Of a DNA stretch of 41,765 nt, positions 1 through 7,487 are shown piece after piece. The stretch lies in assembly GCA_016288205.1 (NCBI GenBank), contig JAEEYO010000037.1, positions 1-41,765 of the forward strand, written 5' to 3'. Each line of letters opens with the position of its first letter. Position 1 is the first letter of the stretch. The translations under genes and the position numbers were made by a program. This DNA comes from Treponema sp. GTDB taxonomy: Bacteria > Spirochaetota > Spirochaetia > Treponematales > Treponemataceae. The notes under the pieces are model-generated. The model had not been told where the DNA came from. It ran no database searches and saw only the letters and a list, made by a program, of their open reading frames with translations.

Positions 1-729
1 AGCAAGAGAATGATTTCCGTCTCCCACGGCAAAAAGGAAGTGGCTTCCGTCCTCGCACTTACCGGCTTCCTTCAAATCTGCAAGGGCGGACTTAACGGCG
101 GCAAGAGACTCCTCATCCTTCACGGCCCATCCCTTGATTGAACCTGAGTCCAGCATCAAGTCTCCATCATACACGGGAGGATTTTTCTTCGCACGCTCAC
201 CGGCTGCCTCAACGAGCTTTTTCTGCGGGTCATTCACAAGCAGCATGATGTGCGGACTTTCAATCGGAGCACCACTTCGGATTTCCATTCTGGGCGGAAT
301 GCGGGATGCAATGGTCGCTTCCGTGGCACGAATCAACGCCTTGCTGTCACGCTCCCACTCATAGCTCTCAAGGTCAACGGCACAGACAAGTCCACGGCGG
401 GTCCTTGAATACGCAGTTTTTCTTTCTATATATATGAACTCTTTCTGAGGCTCGTCGAACACACCCCCCGAAAGATAATCTTTCATCACCGAGCGGATTT
501 TTGCGATTCTCTCCTCACGGTCTCCGTCCTCCAGATACACTTCCGGCAAAATCATCCGAAGCGTGGAAGGCTTGTCACCGACCGCATCCTCGACTTTTTT
601 CCAGTAGTCCCTGTCCTGGGTAAACTGATCACAGGCAATCACGCTCCATGAAGCCAAATCCTTCTTGGCCGGCAGCAAAATTTCCGGCACGCTAATTCCG
701 TATTCGCTAAATTCAGATAAGTTTTTCAT
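1..729 (-). CDS. DUF1015 family protein (SerK-like), N-terminal part
   Basis: This frame is open from the window edge to an ATG at 729 and gives the first 243 residues, beginning MKNLSEFSEYGISVPEILLP. It contains VGDGNHSLA near the window edge, which matches the DUF1015 core motif (DGHHR-like). DUF1015 proteins belong to the ParB/SerK nucleotide-dependent kinase-like superfamily, and some archaeal members phosphorylate free serine; activity here is not shown by sequence. Members are usually about 400 residues, so roughly 40% lies outside the window. The gene is divergent from rpoN with only 45 bp between the two starts. A TATACT box lies 6 nt before the ATG and no Shine-Dalgarno is visible, so the mRNA may be leaderless. 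Confidence 0.75.
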   Translation of the reverse strand, partial: MKNLSEFSEYGISVPEILLPAKKDLASWSVIACDQFTQDRDYWKKVEDAVGDKPSTLRMILPEVYLEDGDREERIAKIRSVMKDYLSGGVFDEPQKEFIYIERKTAYSRTRRGLVCAVDLESYEWERDSKALIRATEATIASRIPPRMEIRSGAPIESPHIMLLVNDPQKKLVEAAGERAKKNPPVYDGDLMLDSGSIKGWAVKDEESLAAVKSALADLKEAGKCEDGSHFLFAVGDGNHSLA

Positions 730-735
730 AGCTCA

Positions 736-741
736 AGTATA
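736..741 (-). promoter_or_regulatory. -10 box of the DUF1015 gene
   Basis: TATACT on the minus strand lies 6 nt upstream of the ATG at 729. No good -35 hexamer is seen at 16-18 nt. The spacing puts the transcription start at or next to the ATG. Confidence 0.5.
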
Positions 742-759
742 CCGCAAATCGAAATATTA

Positions 760-768
760 TGCTATACT
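760..768 (+). promoter_or_regulatory. Extended -10 promoter of rpoN
   Basis: TGC-TATACT forms an extended -10 (TGnTATAAT-like), which can work without a -35; none is visible. Only 6 nt separate it from the ATG at 775, and no Shine-Dalgarno is present, which suggests a leaderless rpoN mRNA. Confidence 0.5.
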
Positions 769-774
769 GATTTT

Positions 775-2328
775 ATGTCCGATTTTTCAATGCAGCAGAC
801 ACAATCACAGATTCAGTCTCAACTCCAGATTATGAGCCAGCGTCAGATTCAGTCCCTTTCCATGCTTTCCATGAGCGCTATGGATTTGAGGGAAGAAGTT
901 TTGAAGACCGTAGACGCTAATCCCGTGCTTGAGATTGTCCATGATCCGCTGGAGTCGGGGCCGCAAATCAGGGTCAAAAAAAATCCATACACGAATGCGG
1001 ACGGAGGAACAAGGGTCTCGGGCAAGGTCTCACATGAGGCTGAGGAAGCGAGCGACGCATTCCAACGTGTTCTTGAGGCCGCCGAGGACAAACGGATTTC
1101 GCTGCAGGACCACCTGATGCACCAGATGCGCATGATGAGACTTGAAAAAAGCGAGACCGATTTGTGCGAGAGGCTGATAGGAAATCTGGACCAAAACGGC
1201 TTCCATATTCTCGCGCCGATTTCCCTTTTGGACAGAAACGATCCCGCGCAGACCCCAGAGATGCTTGAAAAATGCATGGACATAATCAGACGCATGGACC
1301 CGGTCGGAACCTGCACAGCCTCCACCGAGGAAAGTCTTTTGGTACAGGCGAGACTCAGCGACTCAACTCCCGCACCCGACATCGCGCTTTTGATTCTGGA
1401 TGGACACATTGATTTTCTTGACCCGCCCAAGGCAAGTGTCGCCGCAAAAAAAATCCGGGATTTCATCAGCTCACAGGCTTCTCTTTTCGGCTCGGACAAA
1501 AAATCATACGAGGGACTGATTGTAAATCCTGAGACAGTGCAGGAGGCCATTGATTTCATACGCACACTCGATCCTTTTCCCGCGAGAAATTTCAGCACGA
1601 GCCAGGTTCAGTTCATTGCGCCGGATGTCTACGTGGAGCAGATTCCGTCATCGCTTGAGGTGGAAAACGAGGGACCTTCGAAGGAGCTCAGGGAGGCCAA
1701 GGGAATCATCACGGTAGGAGATTTCTCATGGAGGGTCAGGCAGGAGAACGGCACGATTCCACAGATTGCGGCGAATGAGGAAATCAGCCAGATGGTAAAG
1801 TCGATGGACGCGGGCGAGGGAAAGAAAATGATGCAGGAAAAAGTCCGTGAGGCACTGAGTTTCGTCCAGATGCTGGAGATGAGAAAATCGACCATACAGA
1901 AAGCGAGCGAGCTGATTGTCAAAAGGCAGCACGCATTTTTTGAGAAGGGCCCCGGAAATCTTGTGCCGATGAAGCAGGAGGATCTGGCGAAGGAGCTGGG
2001 AGTGCATGAGAGCACGGTTTCACGCATGGCCCGGTCGAAGTACATACAATGCAGCTGGGGTCTCTTTGAGGTGGGATACTTTTTTGTCTCGGAAGTGGCA
2101 AAATCAAAAAGCACGGACTCAAATCAGGACGAGGGAGAATCGCTCTCAAGGGATAAAATAGTCAGTTTAATGGAAGAAATTATTCAGGACCATAAAAACG
2201 ACACGAAAAAACTAAGCGACCAAAAAATCTGCGACCTGCTTTCAGAAAAGGGAGTGAAGATTTCCCGCCGCACGGTTGCCAAATACCGCTCCCAGATGAA
2301 CATAGGCTCGTCGTATGAGCGAAGGTGA
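775..2328 (+). CDS. rpoN: RNA polymerase sigma-54 factor
   Basis: This 517-residue protein has the full sigma-54 layout. The Gln-rich region I activator-interacting domain is at about 1-50 (repeated QSQ, then MLSMSAMDLREEV). A core-binding domain follows, then a helix-turn-helix around 400-435 (LAKELGVHESTVSRM) and the RpoN box SRRTVAKYR near 497-505, close to canonical ARRTVAKYR. Sigma-54 binds core polymerase and recognises -24/-12 promoters with help from AAA+ activators; in spirochaetes it is linked to motility, envelope and stress genes. The ATG at 775 lies directly after an extended -10. The 3' end runs into a heptad-repeat block that separates it from the convergent lipoprotein gene. 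Confidence 0.96.
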   Translation: MSDFSMQQTQSQIQSQLQIMSQRQIQSLSMLSMSAMDLREEVLKTVDANPVLEIVHDPLESGPQIRVKKNPYTNADGGTRVSGKVSHEAEEASDAFQRVLEAAEDKRISLQDHLMHQMRMMRLEKSETDLCERLIGNLDQNGFHILAPISLLDRNDPAQTPEMLEKCMDIIRRMDPVGTCTASTEESLLVQARLSDSTPAPDIALLILDGHIDFLDPPKASVAAKKIRDFISSQASLFGSDKKSYEGLIVNPETVQEAIDFIRTLDPFPARNFSTSQVQFIAPDVYVEQIPSSLEVENEGPSKELREAKGIITVGDFSWRVRQENGTIPQIAANEEISQMVKSMDAGEGKKMMQEKVREALSFVQMLEMRKSTIQKASELIVKRQHAFFEKGPGNLVPMKQEDLAKELGVHESTVSRMARSKYIQCSWGLFEVGYFFVSEVAKSKSTDSNQDEGESLSRDKIVSLMEEIIQDHKNDTKKLSDQKICDLLSEKGVKISRRTVAKYRSQMNIGSSYERR

Positions 2329-2414
2329 AAACGGAAAAGTGAAAACGGAAAAGTGAAAACCTGAAAACCAAAAGCTCTCAACTTTCACCTCTCAACTTTC
2401 ACCTTTCAACTTAC
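2322..2414. repeat. Heptad repeat block, inverted pair
   Basis: The left arm repeats GTGAAAACGGAAAA on the plus strand and the right arm is the complementary pyrimidine form (CTCTCAACTTTCACC). The block starts inside the last codons of rpoN and ends at the stop of the convergent lipoprotein gene. The arms can pair (for example AGGTGAAA with TTTCACCT), so it may act as a bidirectional 3' end, although no T-tract follows. Confidence 0.7.
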
Positions 2415-2416
2415 CC

Positions 2417-4348
2417 CTAGTCCAGCAGCGCGGTGATTGTACCTGCTGCGACATTTCTTCCACCCTCACGTACCTTAAATGTCTGTCCGACTTCCAGAGG
2501 CATGCCTTTCACAAGTTCAACATTTACCGTAGCATTTGAGCCGGGCATAATCATCTCGTCGTTGGTAGTTCCTGAGGCAGAGGGACCAAAAGTAATGTTT
2601 CCGGTAACATCCGTCGTATATAAAAAAAACTGAGGTCTGTACCCGCTGAGAATTGGAGTATTCCGTCCACCTTCGACCCTGGTATAAACATATATGTCCG
2701 CCCTAAATTTCTTGTGGTTTTGAATGGAATTCGGCAGGCACACGCACATTCCCCGTTTCAAGTCGTCCTTGGTCACACCCCTAAGAAGGAGACCGACATT
2801 ATCCCCGGGCTTGGCATAGTCCAGCATTTTATGGTACATTTCTATGCCCGTAACTACAGTATTGATTACAGTATCCATTCCGACTACTTGCACACTGTCT
2901 CCAACGAAAATTTCTCCCCGCTCCACCTTACCCGTAGCGACAGTTCCTCTGTTGCTGATAAAAAGAACATCTTCGATCGGCATAAGGAAAGTTCCAGTAC
3001 GCTGATGCGAAAAGTAATAGTTTTTCCCTGTAGAAGGCCCCGTACACACGAGCTCATTTCCACTCCGGTCCTTAAAACTGAAGCTGTCTATTCTGTACAC
3101 CCCGGACGAAAGATTCAGGTCAGATAAATCCACAATGCTGTTAAACTCCGCAGTTTCACTTGTCACGCTCTGGAAATTGACATTTTTTACAATTACCTCA
3201 TCAGGCTGAGAATCGTAAGGAGCATAATTGCCTCCTGTATAAGTTCCGACTTTTTTAATATTGATTGTAAAAAAATCTGTGGGTCCGCTTCCACCCGCCA
3301 CATCACGCACTCCCAAATTTATTTTCAAGCCCTGCATAACAAGAAGCGGTGCCGCGCTTGAGTTCCATGGATTTGCAGGTAAGGAAGATTCGGAAACTGG
3401 GGAAAGAGCCGTGTCGTTCACAAGCTTAACGGAGAAAGTTCCTGCGGTAACAGGCGCGTCATTGTCACCTTGGTTCGAAACGGTATAAACCCATTTTTTT
3501 CCGAATGCCATGCTGACATCTTTTCCACCATAGAAGCCGTTCGAATTATAGAAGAAATCTTTTTCAAACTTTACCAAGACCTTGCACCAGTCAGGAAGCG
3601 GATTATCTTTGTCCGCAAGAATGGAAAGAACCCTTTTCCCCTCGAAAACCGGATTCTTAAAACAGTTGTTCAAGTTATATCCAGTTTCGCTGTCAGTAAT
3701 CGAAATATTTTTAAAAAACTTATTTCCGGCCCTTATGTAACCGTATGCATTTCCCCCGGACTCAAGCAACTCGACATCTTCCCCATAGGAATTTTCAAGC
3801 TCCAAGATTTCATCATCCGTGTAATATATGGAAGACGGCTCTATGTCATAGTCGAAAATCACCTGGATGGAACTGTCCTTTGGAACTCCTCCTGTAACTG
3901 AAATAGGAGCGTATGAGATGATTTGAGGACGTTCGGCAAGAATAGGTTCCAGACAAAGCTCTATGCCTTCCGAGGGGGCCCGCACAAGGGTACATTCCGT
4001 ATCAGACTCGTTAATGGAAGCAAATTTTATATATGATTCGTCTGTAAGCTCAGTTTTCGTTGAAAAATTTATTACCCGCCAGGAAACGAATTCCCATTCA
4101 ATGGCAGGATCAAAACTCACGGTGAATGTGTCGGTGACTTTTTTGTTGATTTTTCCGTCCAAAGGTGATTTTATAACTCCGCTGCTTTTGGGACAAGTCA
4201 CACGGATTGTATACGAACTTGCATTTGCATAGGCAATCTGATCTTCAATCTTTTTCTTGATTTCCCCGCCGGTCAGAAAATTCTCGCAGGACGCAAATAT
4301 CAACGTCAAAAAAATTGTGGCAAATAAAACAGAAAGACTTTTTTTCAT
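2417..4348 (-). CDS. Lipoprotein with Ig-like domains and C-terminal EF-Tu domains II-III
   Basis: The 643-residue protein starts at an ATG with GGAGG 6 nt upstream. Residues 1-21 are a lipoprotein signal (MKKSLSVLFATIFL..FASC, Cys21). About 45-140 resembles a divergent bacterial repeat (Y-IRV..., F-SW), and about 142-300 resembles a SbsA/Big_5 Ig-like domain (VPKDSSIQVIFDYDI). Residues 452-643 (nt 2420-2995) read as EF-Tu domains II and III: FLMPIEDVLFISNRGTVATG, KVERGEIFVGD, NVGLLLRG, EGGRNTP, GYRPQFFLYTTDVTG, KVREGGRNVAAGTI. The EF-Tu GTP-binding domain (GHVDHGK, NKxD) is absent, so this is not a translation factor. It should sit in the periplasm or on the outer surface. Its role is unknown; adhesion or a structural beta-barrel role would be inference. 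Confidence 0.9.
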   Translation of the reverse strand: MKKSLSVLFATIFLTLIFASCENFLTGGEIKKKIEDQIAYANASSYTIRVTCPKSSGVIKSPLDGKINKKVTDTFTVSFDPAIEWEFVSWRVINFSTKTELTDESYIKFASINESDTECTLVRAPSEGIELCLEPILAERPQIISYAPISVTGGVPKDSSIQVIFDYDIEPSSIYYTDDEILELENSYGEDVELLESGGNAYGYIRAGNKFFKNISITDSETGYNLNNCFKNPVFEGKRVLSILADKDNPLPDWCKVLVKFEKDFFYNSNGFYGGKDVSMAFGKKWVYTVSNQGDNDAPVTAGTFSVKLVNDTALSPVSESSLPANPWNSSAAPLLVMQGLKINLGVRDVAGGSGPTDFFTINIKKVGTYTGGNYAPYDSQPDEVIVKNVNFQSVTSETAEFNSIVDLSDLNLSSGVYRIDSFSFKDRSGNELVCTGPSTGKNYYFSHQRTGTFLMPIEDVLFISNRGTVATGKVERGEIFVGDSVQVVGMDTVINTVVTGIEMYHKMLDYAKPGDNVGLLLRGVTKDDLKRGMCVCLPNSIQNHKKFRADIYVYTRVEGGRNTPILSGYRPQFFLYTTDVTGNITFGPSASGTTNDEMIMPGSNATVNVELVKGMPLEVGQTFKVREGGRNVAAGTITALLD

Positions 4349-4366
4349 AACGTGCCTCCACAGACA

Positions 4367-4395
4367 ATTTTAACACAATCCTGTCCAGACTTCAA
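4367..4395 (-). promoter_or_regulatory. Sigma-70 promoter of the EF-Tu-like lipoprotein gene
   Basis: TTGAAG (4390-4395), a 17-bp spacer and TAAAAT (4367-4372) lie just upstream of the GGAGG and ATG at 4348. Confidence 0.6.
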
Positions 4396-4462
4396 GCAAG
4401 AAATGCGGAAGACATGGATTTTGGAATTTCCGTCTCCCGGTTTAAGCGACACGTTTAAAAAC

Positions 4463-4489
4463 AAAAAAGGTCCCCGCAAAAGGAACCTT
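4463..4489 (-). terminator. Rho-independent terminator of the tRNA-Thr gene
   Basis: On the minus strand AAGGTTCC pairs with GGGACCTT (8 bp with one G-U) around a short loop and is followed by TTTTTT. It begins a few nt after the tRNA 3' end. Confidence 0.85.
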
Positions 4490-4492
4490 CTA

Positions 4493-4565
4493 AGCCAACT
4501 ATCCGACTTGAACGGATCACCTGCTCTTTACGAGGGAGCTGCTCTACCGGATGAGCTAAGTTGGC
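4493..4565 (-). tRNA. tRNA-Thr (anticodon CGT)
   Basis: The minus strand folds as a 73-nt cloverleaf. The acceptor stem is GCCAACT/AGTTGGC, the D stem GCTC/GAGC, the anticodon loop CTCGTAA (anticodon CGT, reads ACG), and the T arm ATCCG-TTCAAGT-CGGAT; the discriminator base is T and CCA is not encoded. The base pair next to the anticodon loop (31-39) is C-A, not Watson-Crick. It has its own promoter and terminator and is therefore monocistronic. Confidence 0.93.
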
Positions 4566-4575
4566 GTGTTCCATG

Positions 4576-4604
4576 ATAATAGCACATTATCCGAATATGG
4601 TCAA
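4576..4604 (-). promoter_or_regulatory. Promoter of the tRNA-Thr gene
   Basis: TTGACC (4599-4604), a 17-bp spacer and TATTAT (4576-4581) on the minus strand end about 10 nt before the mature tRNA 5' end. Confidence 0.8.
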
Positions 4605-4614
4605 GAACCGCGCG

Positions 4615-4656
4615 AAAAAAAATCCGGCCGAATCGGACACAAGCGAAACAGCCGGA
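4615..4656 (-). terminator. Terminator of the cNMP-binding regulator gene
   Basis: On the minus strand TCCGGC and GCCGGA (6 bp) enclose a loop and are followed by eight T (plus-strand A at 4615-4622). It lies between the regulator stop and the tRNA promoter. Confidence 0.75.
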
Positions 4657-4706
4657 ATATTTTAAGTCGGAATCTGATAATATTCGCAATCTTTTTCAAG
4701 AGAAAA

Positions 4707-5993
4707 TCAGCTTGACTTAAGGCCCCTCTTCTCATGTGTTGATAAATAGGTGTCCACAATGCGCTTCATTTCCTGAATGTTCTGCACAATGATAAAATCA
4801 TCAAACATATCAATCTTGTGCTTGGCTGAGTACTTTGAAAGCTCGTCCCTCGCCTCGTCCACTGAAATTCCTGCCCAATGCGCCACATCTCCGATGGTAA
4901 GGAAGAATTTTCGGCGGTTTGATCCGTCCGTTGACTTTTCCTCAGGAGCAAGCATATCATCGCTCATAAGGAATACATCCGCTATACGGGCCTGCAAATC
5001 CTTTATGACAAGAATTCTGAAGCGACGGTGCTGGTCGTAGATTCTCTTACAGAAAAGCTTCAAAAGAATCATGGCAATCTGGGGATTTCCGGTGATGAGA
5101 ACCTTGAAGTTTTCCTTATTGAACTCAAGACACTTTACGTTGCCCCTTGCAATACAGGTCGCGCTGCGGGGAGAGTTGTCCAAAATTGCCATCTCACCGA
5201 AGAACTCACCTGGCTTCAGGATGTCCAGATTCTTCATGGTTCCCTTAATGCACTTTCCGAGCTGAACCTGTCCGGACTGAATCAGATAGAAGCAGTCTCC
5301 CGGCTCGAATTCGCTGATGATTACGTCACCGTCGTTGTAATTCTTTGAGAATCGCTCGAACATTGGAAGCTCAAACTGCTTGAGGGCGTTGGAATCCTCG
5401 GTAGGAGCCGCGGCTCTCGTCAAGGTCTCCATCTTGCTCTTTGAAACTTCCTGTCTTTTAGCCTGGGTCTCGGCTTGAGCAAGGAGTTTCTTCGCCGTAT
5501 CGACATTTGAGGCATTCGGGAATTTAGTAATCAGCTTCCGGCAGACAGAACAGCAAGAATTGAATTTCTGCTCATCAAAAAAGCATTTCGCCACAATCAG
5601 CATACCGATTTCAGGCGGGAAAGAAATTGCATCTGTTTTAAGGATTGTCTCTGTCTTACGGTGGATCTGTCTCAGGCTCTTACTGAAAACCTTGAGCATC
5701 TTCAAGATTACCGCCTGATTTGAGCCAAATATCTTCTCGAATTCCTGCACCGACATCTGCACGACCTGCGTATCGGTAACTACATTCGCAGTCTCCATCT
5801 TGGGTTTTCGGGCAAGGGCGCTCTTTACTCCGAAGAACTCACCTACGTTGACAACCTCGCTTATCTGATTTCCAGTCTCCATATCAGTCTGAGTAAGAAC
5901 CACAGAGCCTGACTGAAGGATATAGACCCTCTCGTCCCTGTCACCCTCAAAAAATATAATAGAGCCTTTTGCATAGGACAACACTTTTGGCAT
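4707..5993 (-). CDS. Double cyclic-nucleotide-binding-domain regulator (Crp-like)
   Basis: The start is placed at the ATG at 5993 (MPKVLSYAKG) because AGGAG lies 9 nt upstream; an in-frame ATG at 6002 touches the AGGAG and is unlikely. The 428-residue protein has two cNMP-binding folds: one at the N-terminus (GSIIFFEGDRDERVYILQSGSV) and one near residues 215-330 (GDVIISEFEPGDCFYLIQSGQV ... GEFFGEMAILDNSPRSATCIA). A TPR-like helical linker lies between them (KFNSCCSVCRKLITKFP). The C-terminal 100 residues may be a winged helix (FFLTIGDVAHWAGISVDEARDELS). The second domain keeps GEMA...PRSA, the phosphate-binding cassette. The family senses cNMPs or acts as a docking protein; the ligand here is unknown. 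It is monocistronic with its own terminator. Confidence 0.85.
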   Translation of the reverse strand: MPKVLSYAKGSIIFFEGDRDERVYILQSGSVVLTQTDMETGNQISEVVNVGEFFGVKSALARKPKMETANVVTDTQVVQMSVQEFEKIFGSNQAVILKMLKVFSKSLRQIHRKTETILKTDAISFPPEIGMLIVAKCFFDEQKFNSCCSVCRKLITKFPNASNVDTAKKLLAQAETQAKRQEVSKSKMETLTRAAAPTEDSNALKQFELPMFERFSKNYNDGDVIISEFEPGDCFYLIQSGQVQLGKCIKGTMKNLDILKPGEFFGEMAILDNSPRSATCIARGNVKCLEFNKENFKVLITGNPQIAMILLKLFCKRIYDQHRRFRILVIKDLQARIADVFLMSDDMLAPEEKSTDGSNRRKFFLTIGDVAHWAGISVDEARDELSKYSAKHKIDMFDDFIIVQNIQEMKRIVDTYLSTHEKRGLKSS

Positions 5994-6115
5994 AAGAAAC
6001 ATCTCCTGTTCTGAATTTCATTCTGCACTTTTCTACTTATCGGCAGAATTCGGCAAGTTGCCAACAAATTTCTCCAAAACCTTTTTAAATTATATCACTT
6101 TTTTTGATTTTATGC

Positions 6116-6121
6116 TACATT
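6116..6121 (+). promoter_or_regulatory. Possible extended -10 box of the PHP gene
   Basis: TGC-TACATT ends 10 nt before the ATG at 6132. No -35 is clear and no Shine-Dalgarno precedes the ATG. This is a weak call, made by analogy with the other short-leader genes of the window. Confidence 0.3.
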
Positions 6122-6131
6122 TATTTTAGAT

Positions 6132-7010
6132 ATGATAGATTTGCACACACATTCGACCGCATCCGACGGAACCTGTACACCAACGGAACTGATTCGGTAC
6201 GCGGCATCAAAAAGTATTTCGGTAATGGCGCTAACCGACCACGACACGACGGCCGGGCTCACGGAGGCTCAGGAGGAATCCCGGAAACAAGGGATATTAT
6301 TCGTTCCAGGAATTGAAATTACAATCAACTGGCCCACCGGGGAATTCCACCTGCTTGGACTCGGGCTGAAAAGGACATCCCCCAAGCTCAGGGACATAAT
6401 CGCGTCGCTGAAGGACGAGAGACGGAACCGCAACCTGAGGATGGCGGAAAAGCTCAGGGAAAACGGTGTCGTAATCACCTGCGAGGAACTTGAGGAGAAA
6501 TTCGGCACGGAAAACATCGGAAGGCCGCACTTCGCACAGCTCATGGTTGAAAAAGGCTACGTAAAGCAGAGACAGGCCGCATTCGACAAGTATTTCGCAT
6601 CGGGTCGTCCATGCTACATCGCAAGGGGAGGCGTGGATCTGGACTGCGCGGTGGAAGCCATAATTGAATCCGGCGGGGTACCGGTTCAGGCTCATCCCCT
6701 CTCCATGTACATCTCATGGGGAAAAATCGAGGAGACAATGGCAGGAATCCGTGACAAGGGAGTGATGGGGCTTGAGGCATGGCATTCCGCGGTAAGGATT
6801 TCCGAGGCAGAGCGGCTTGAGAGTCTTGCGCGTCAGCTTGGGATGATTTCCACTGGCGGCTCGGATTTCCACGGCGAGAAGGTCAGGGCGGACAGACACA
6901 TCGGATTTACGGCGGGAAAGACCAAAATCCAGGACAGGCTCTGGGAGGAGGAGCTGAGACCACTGCTGGAAAAAGTACACGGAAACCAGGATTTGAGCTA
7001 TTCCGACTGA
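6132..7010 (+). CDS. PHP-domain phosphoesterase (TrpH/YciV type, 3',5'-nucleoside bisphosphate phosphatase-like)
   Basis: The 292-residue protein begins directly with the PHP metal motif DLHTHSTASDGT. It also carries ALTDHDTTAG, PGIEIT and, near the C-terminus, GGSDFHGE, so the metal ligands of the trinuclear PHP site are present. The length fits the stand-alone TrpH/RNase AM family, which removes the 3'-phosphate from nucleoside 3',5'-bisphosphates or trims RNA 5' ends; the exact substrate is inferred from the family. No Shine-Dalgarno is seen before the ATG. It stands alone, followed by a 500-bp non-coding region with a new promoter. Confidence 0.85.
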   Translation: MIDLHTHSTASDGTCTPTELIRYAASKSISVMALTDHDTTAGLTEAQEESRKQGILFVPGIEITINWPTGEFHLLGLGLKRTSPKLRDIIASLKDERRNRNLRMAEKLRENGVVITCEELEEKFGTENIGRPHFAQLMVEKGYVKQRQAAFDKYFASGRPCYIARGGVDLDCAVEAIIESGGVPVQAHPLSMYISWGKIEETMAGIRDKGVMGLEAWHSAVRISEAERLESLARQLGMISTGGSDFHGEKVRADRHIGFTAGKTKIQDRLWEEELRPLLEKVHGNQDLSYSD

Positions 7011-7091
7011 ATTCCAGGCCTTCATTTTGTTCGACCTTTTGGAGAAATCGCACCGAAACGAAAAAAAATTCAAATAATTTCATAATTTTAT

Positions 7092-7120
7092 TTGACTTTA
7101 TACTTCCTTGCTGTTATAAT
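7092..7120 (+). promoter_or_regulatory. Strong sigma-70 promoter driving the potABC leader RNA
   Basis: TTGACT (7092-7097), a 17-bp spacer and a consensus TATAAT (7115-7120). The expected start is around 7127. No ORF of useful length follows before the first terminator, so the product is RNA. Confidence 0.85.
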
Positions 7121-7158
7121 AGAAGATGTTCTATATGCGAAATGGATATGGAGCGTTT

Positions 7159-7206
7159 AGCCTGCTGGTACTCTGGGAGGGGTGGCCGGCGGGCTTTTAT
7201 TTTTTT
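7159..7206 (+). terminator. Intrinsic terminator 1 in the potABC leader
   Basis: GCCTGCTGG (7160-7168) pairs with CCGGCGGGC (7186-7194) over 9 bp (two G-U pairs) around a 17-nt G-rich loop and is followed by TTTTATTTTTTT. Termination here would give an RNA of about 75-80 nt. Confidence 0.85.
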
Positions 7207-7333
7207 CCGATCAATCCCCTGAAAATCAGCCATTTTTTGTAATTTTTAAAATATTTGCTTGTTTTCACTAATCCTTCCAAAAAAACTACCGACATTTAGA
7301 TTATCCATTTCGCAGTAGAAATACTGCAACATA

Positions 7334-7388
7334 GCCCCGCAGCTTTTTATCCCCTCCCACCCATTTGGCTGCGGGGCACCTTTTTTTT
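7334..7388 (+). terminator. Intrinsic terminator 2 in the potABC leader
   Basis: GCCCCGCAGC (7334-7343) pairs perfectly with GCTGCGGGGC (7368-7377) around a 24-nt C-rich loop; ACC and eight T follow. Its loop is complementary to the loop of terminator 1. Confidence 0.85.
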
Positions 7389-7487
7389 AAAAAAATCCTC
7401 AAAAAAAAGCACAAATAATTCAAAAAAGCCTTGACATATTCGCAAAATAAGTCGAAAGTACGGATATGGGATTATTCCCTTTAAAAT

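Larger units (their letters stand above)
7127..7388 (+). ncRNA. Structured leader or small RNA with two terminator hairpins and cross-complementary segments
   Basis: Reading from the promoter: segment X, TGCGAAATGGATA (7136-7148); hairpin 1 (7160-7194) with loop sequence Y, TGGGAGGGG (7174-7182); a T-rich tract; an AT-rich stretch; X', TATCCATTTCGCA (7302-7314), the exact complement of X; a GCAGTA-GAAA-TACTGC hairpin (7312-7327) with a GNRA tetraloop; and hairpin 2 (7334-7377) with loop Y', CCCCTCCCA (7351-7359), the exact complement of Y; then eight T. The order X-Y-X'-Y' would make a pseudoknot in one RNA, or a kissing pair if two RNAs form. X' also overlaps the GNRA hairpin, so alternative folds exist. 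It lies 129 nt upstream of potA and may be an attenuator or riboswitch-like element. I do not recognise it as a known family. Confidence 0.65.

Noticed and set aside
849..1598. 249-codon open frame opposite rpoN, and similar long antisense frames (for example at 15740-16237 and 28361-29026)
   Set aside because: They lie fully inside well-supported genes, have no family features or ribosome sites, and follow the codon bias of the true strand.
2714..3127. Open frame opposite the EF-Tu-like lipoprotein
   Set aside because: It is a shadow of the EF-Tu-derived coding strand, with no recognisable protein features.
7431..7470. Second promoter for potA from TTGACA at 7431
   Set aside because: No acceptable -10 hexamer is found at 16-19 bp, so only the -35-like sequence is noted.
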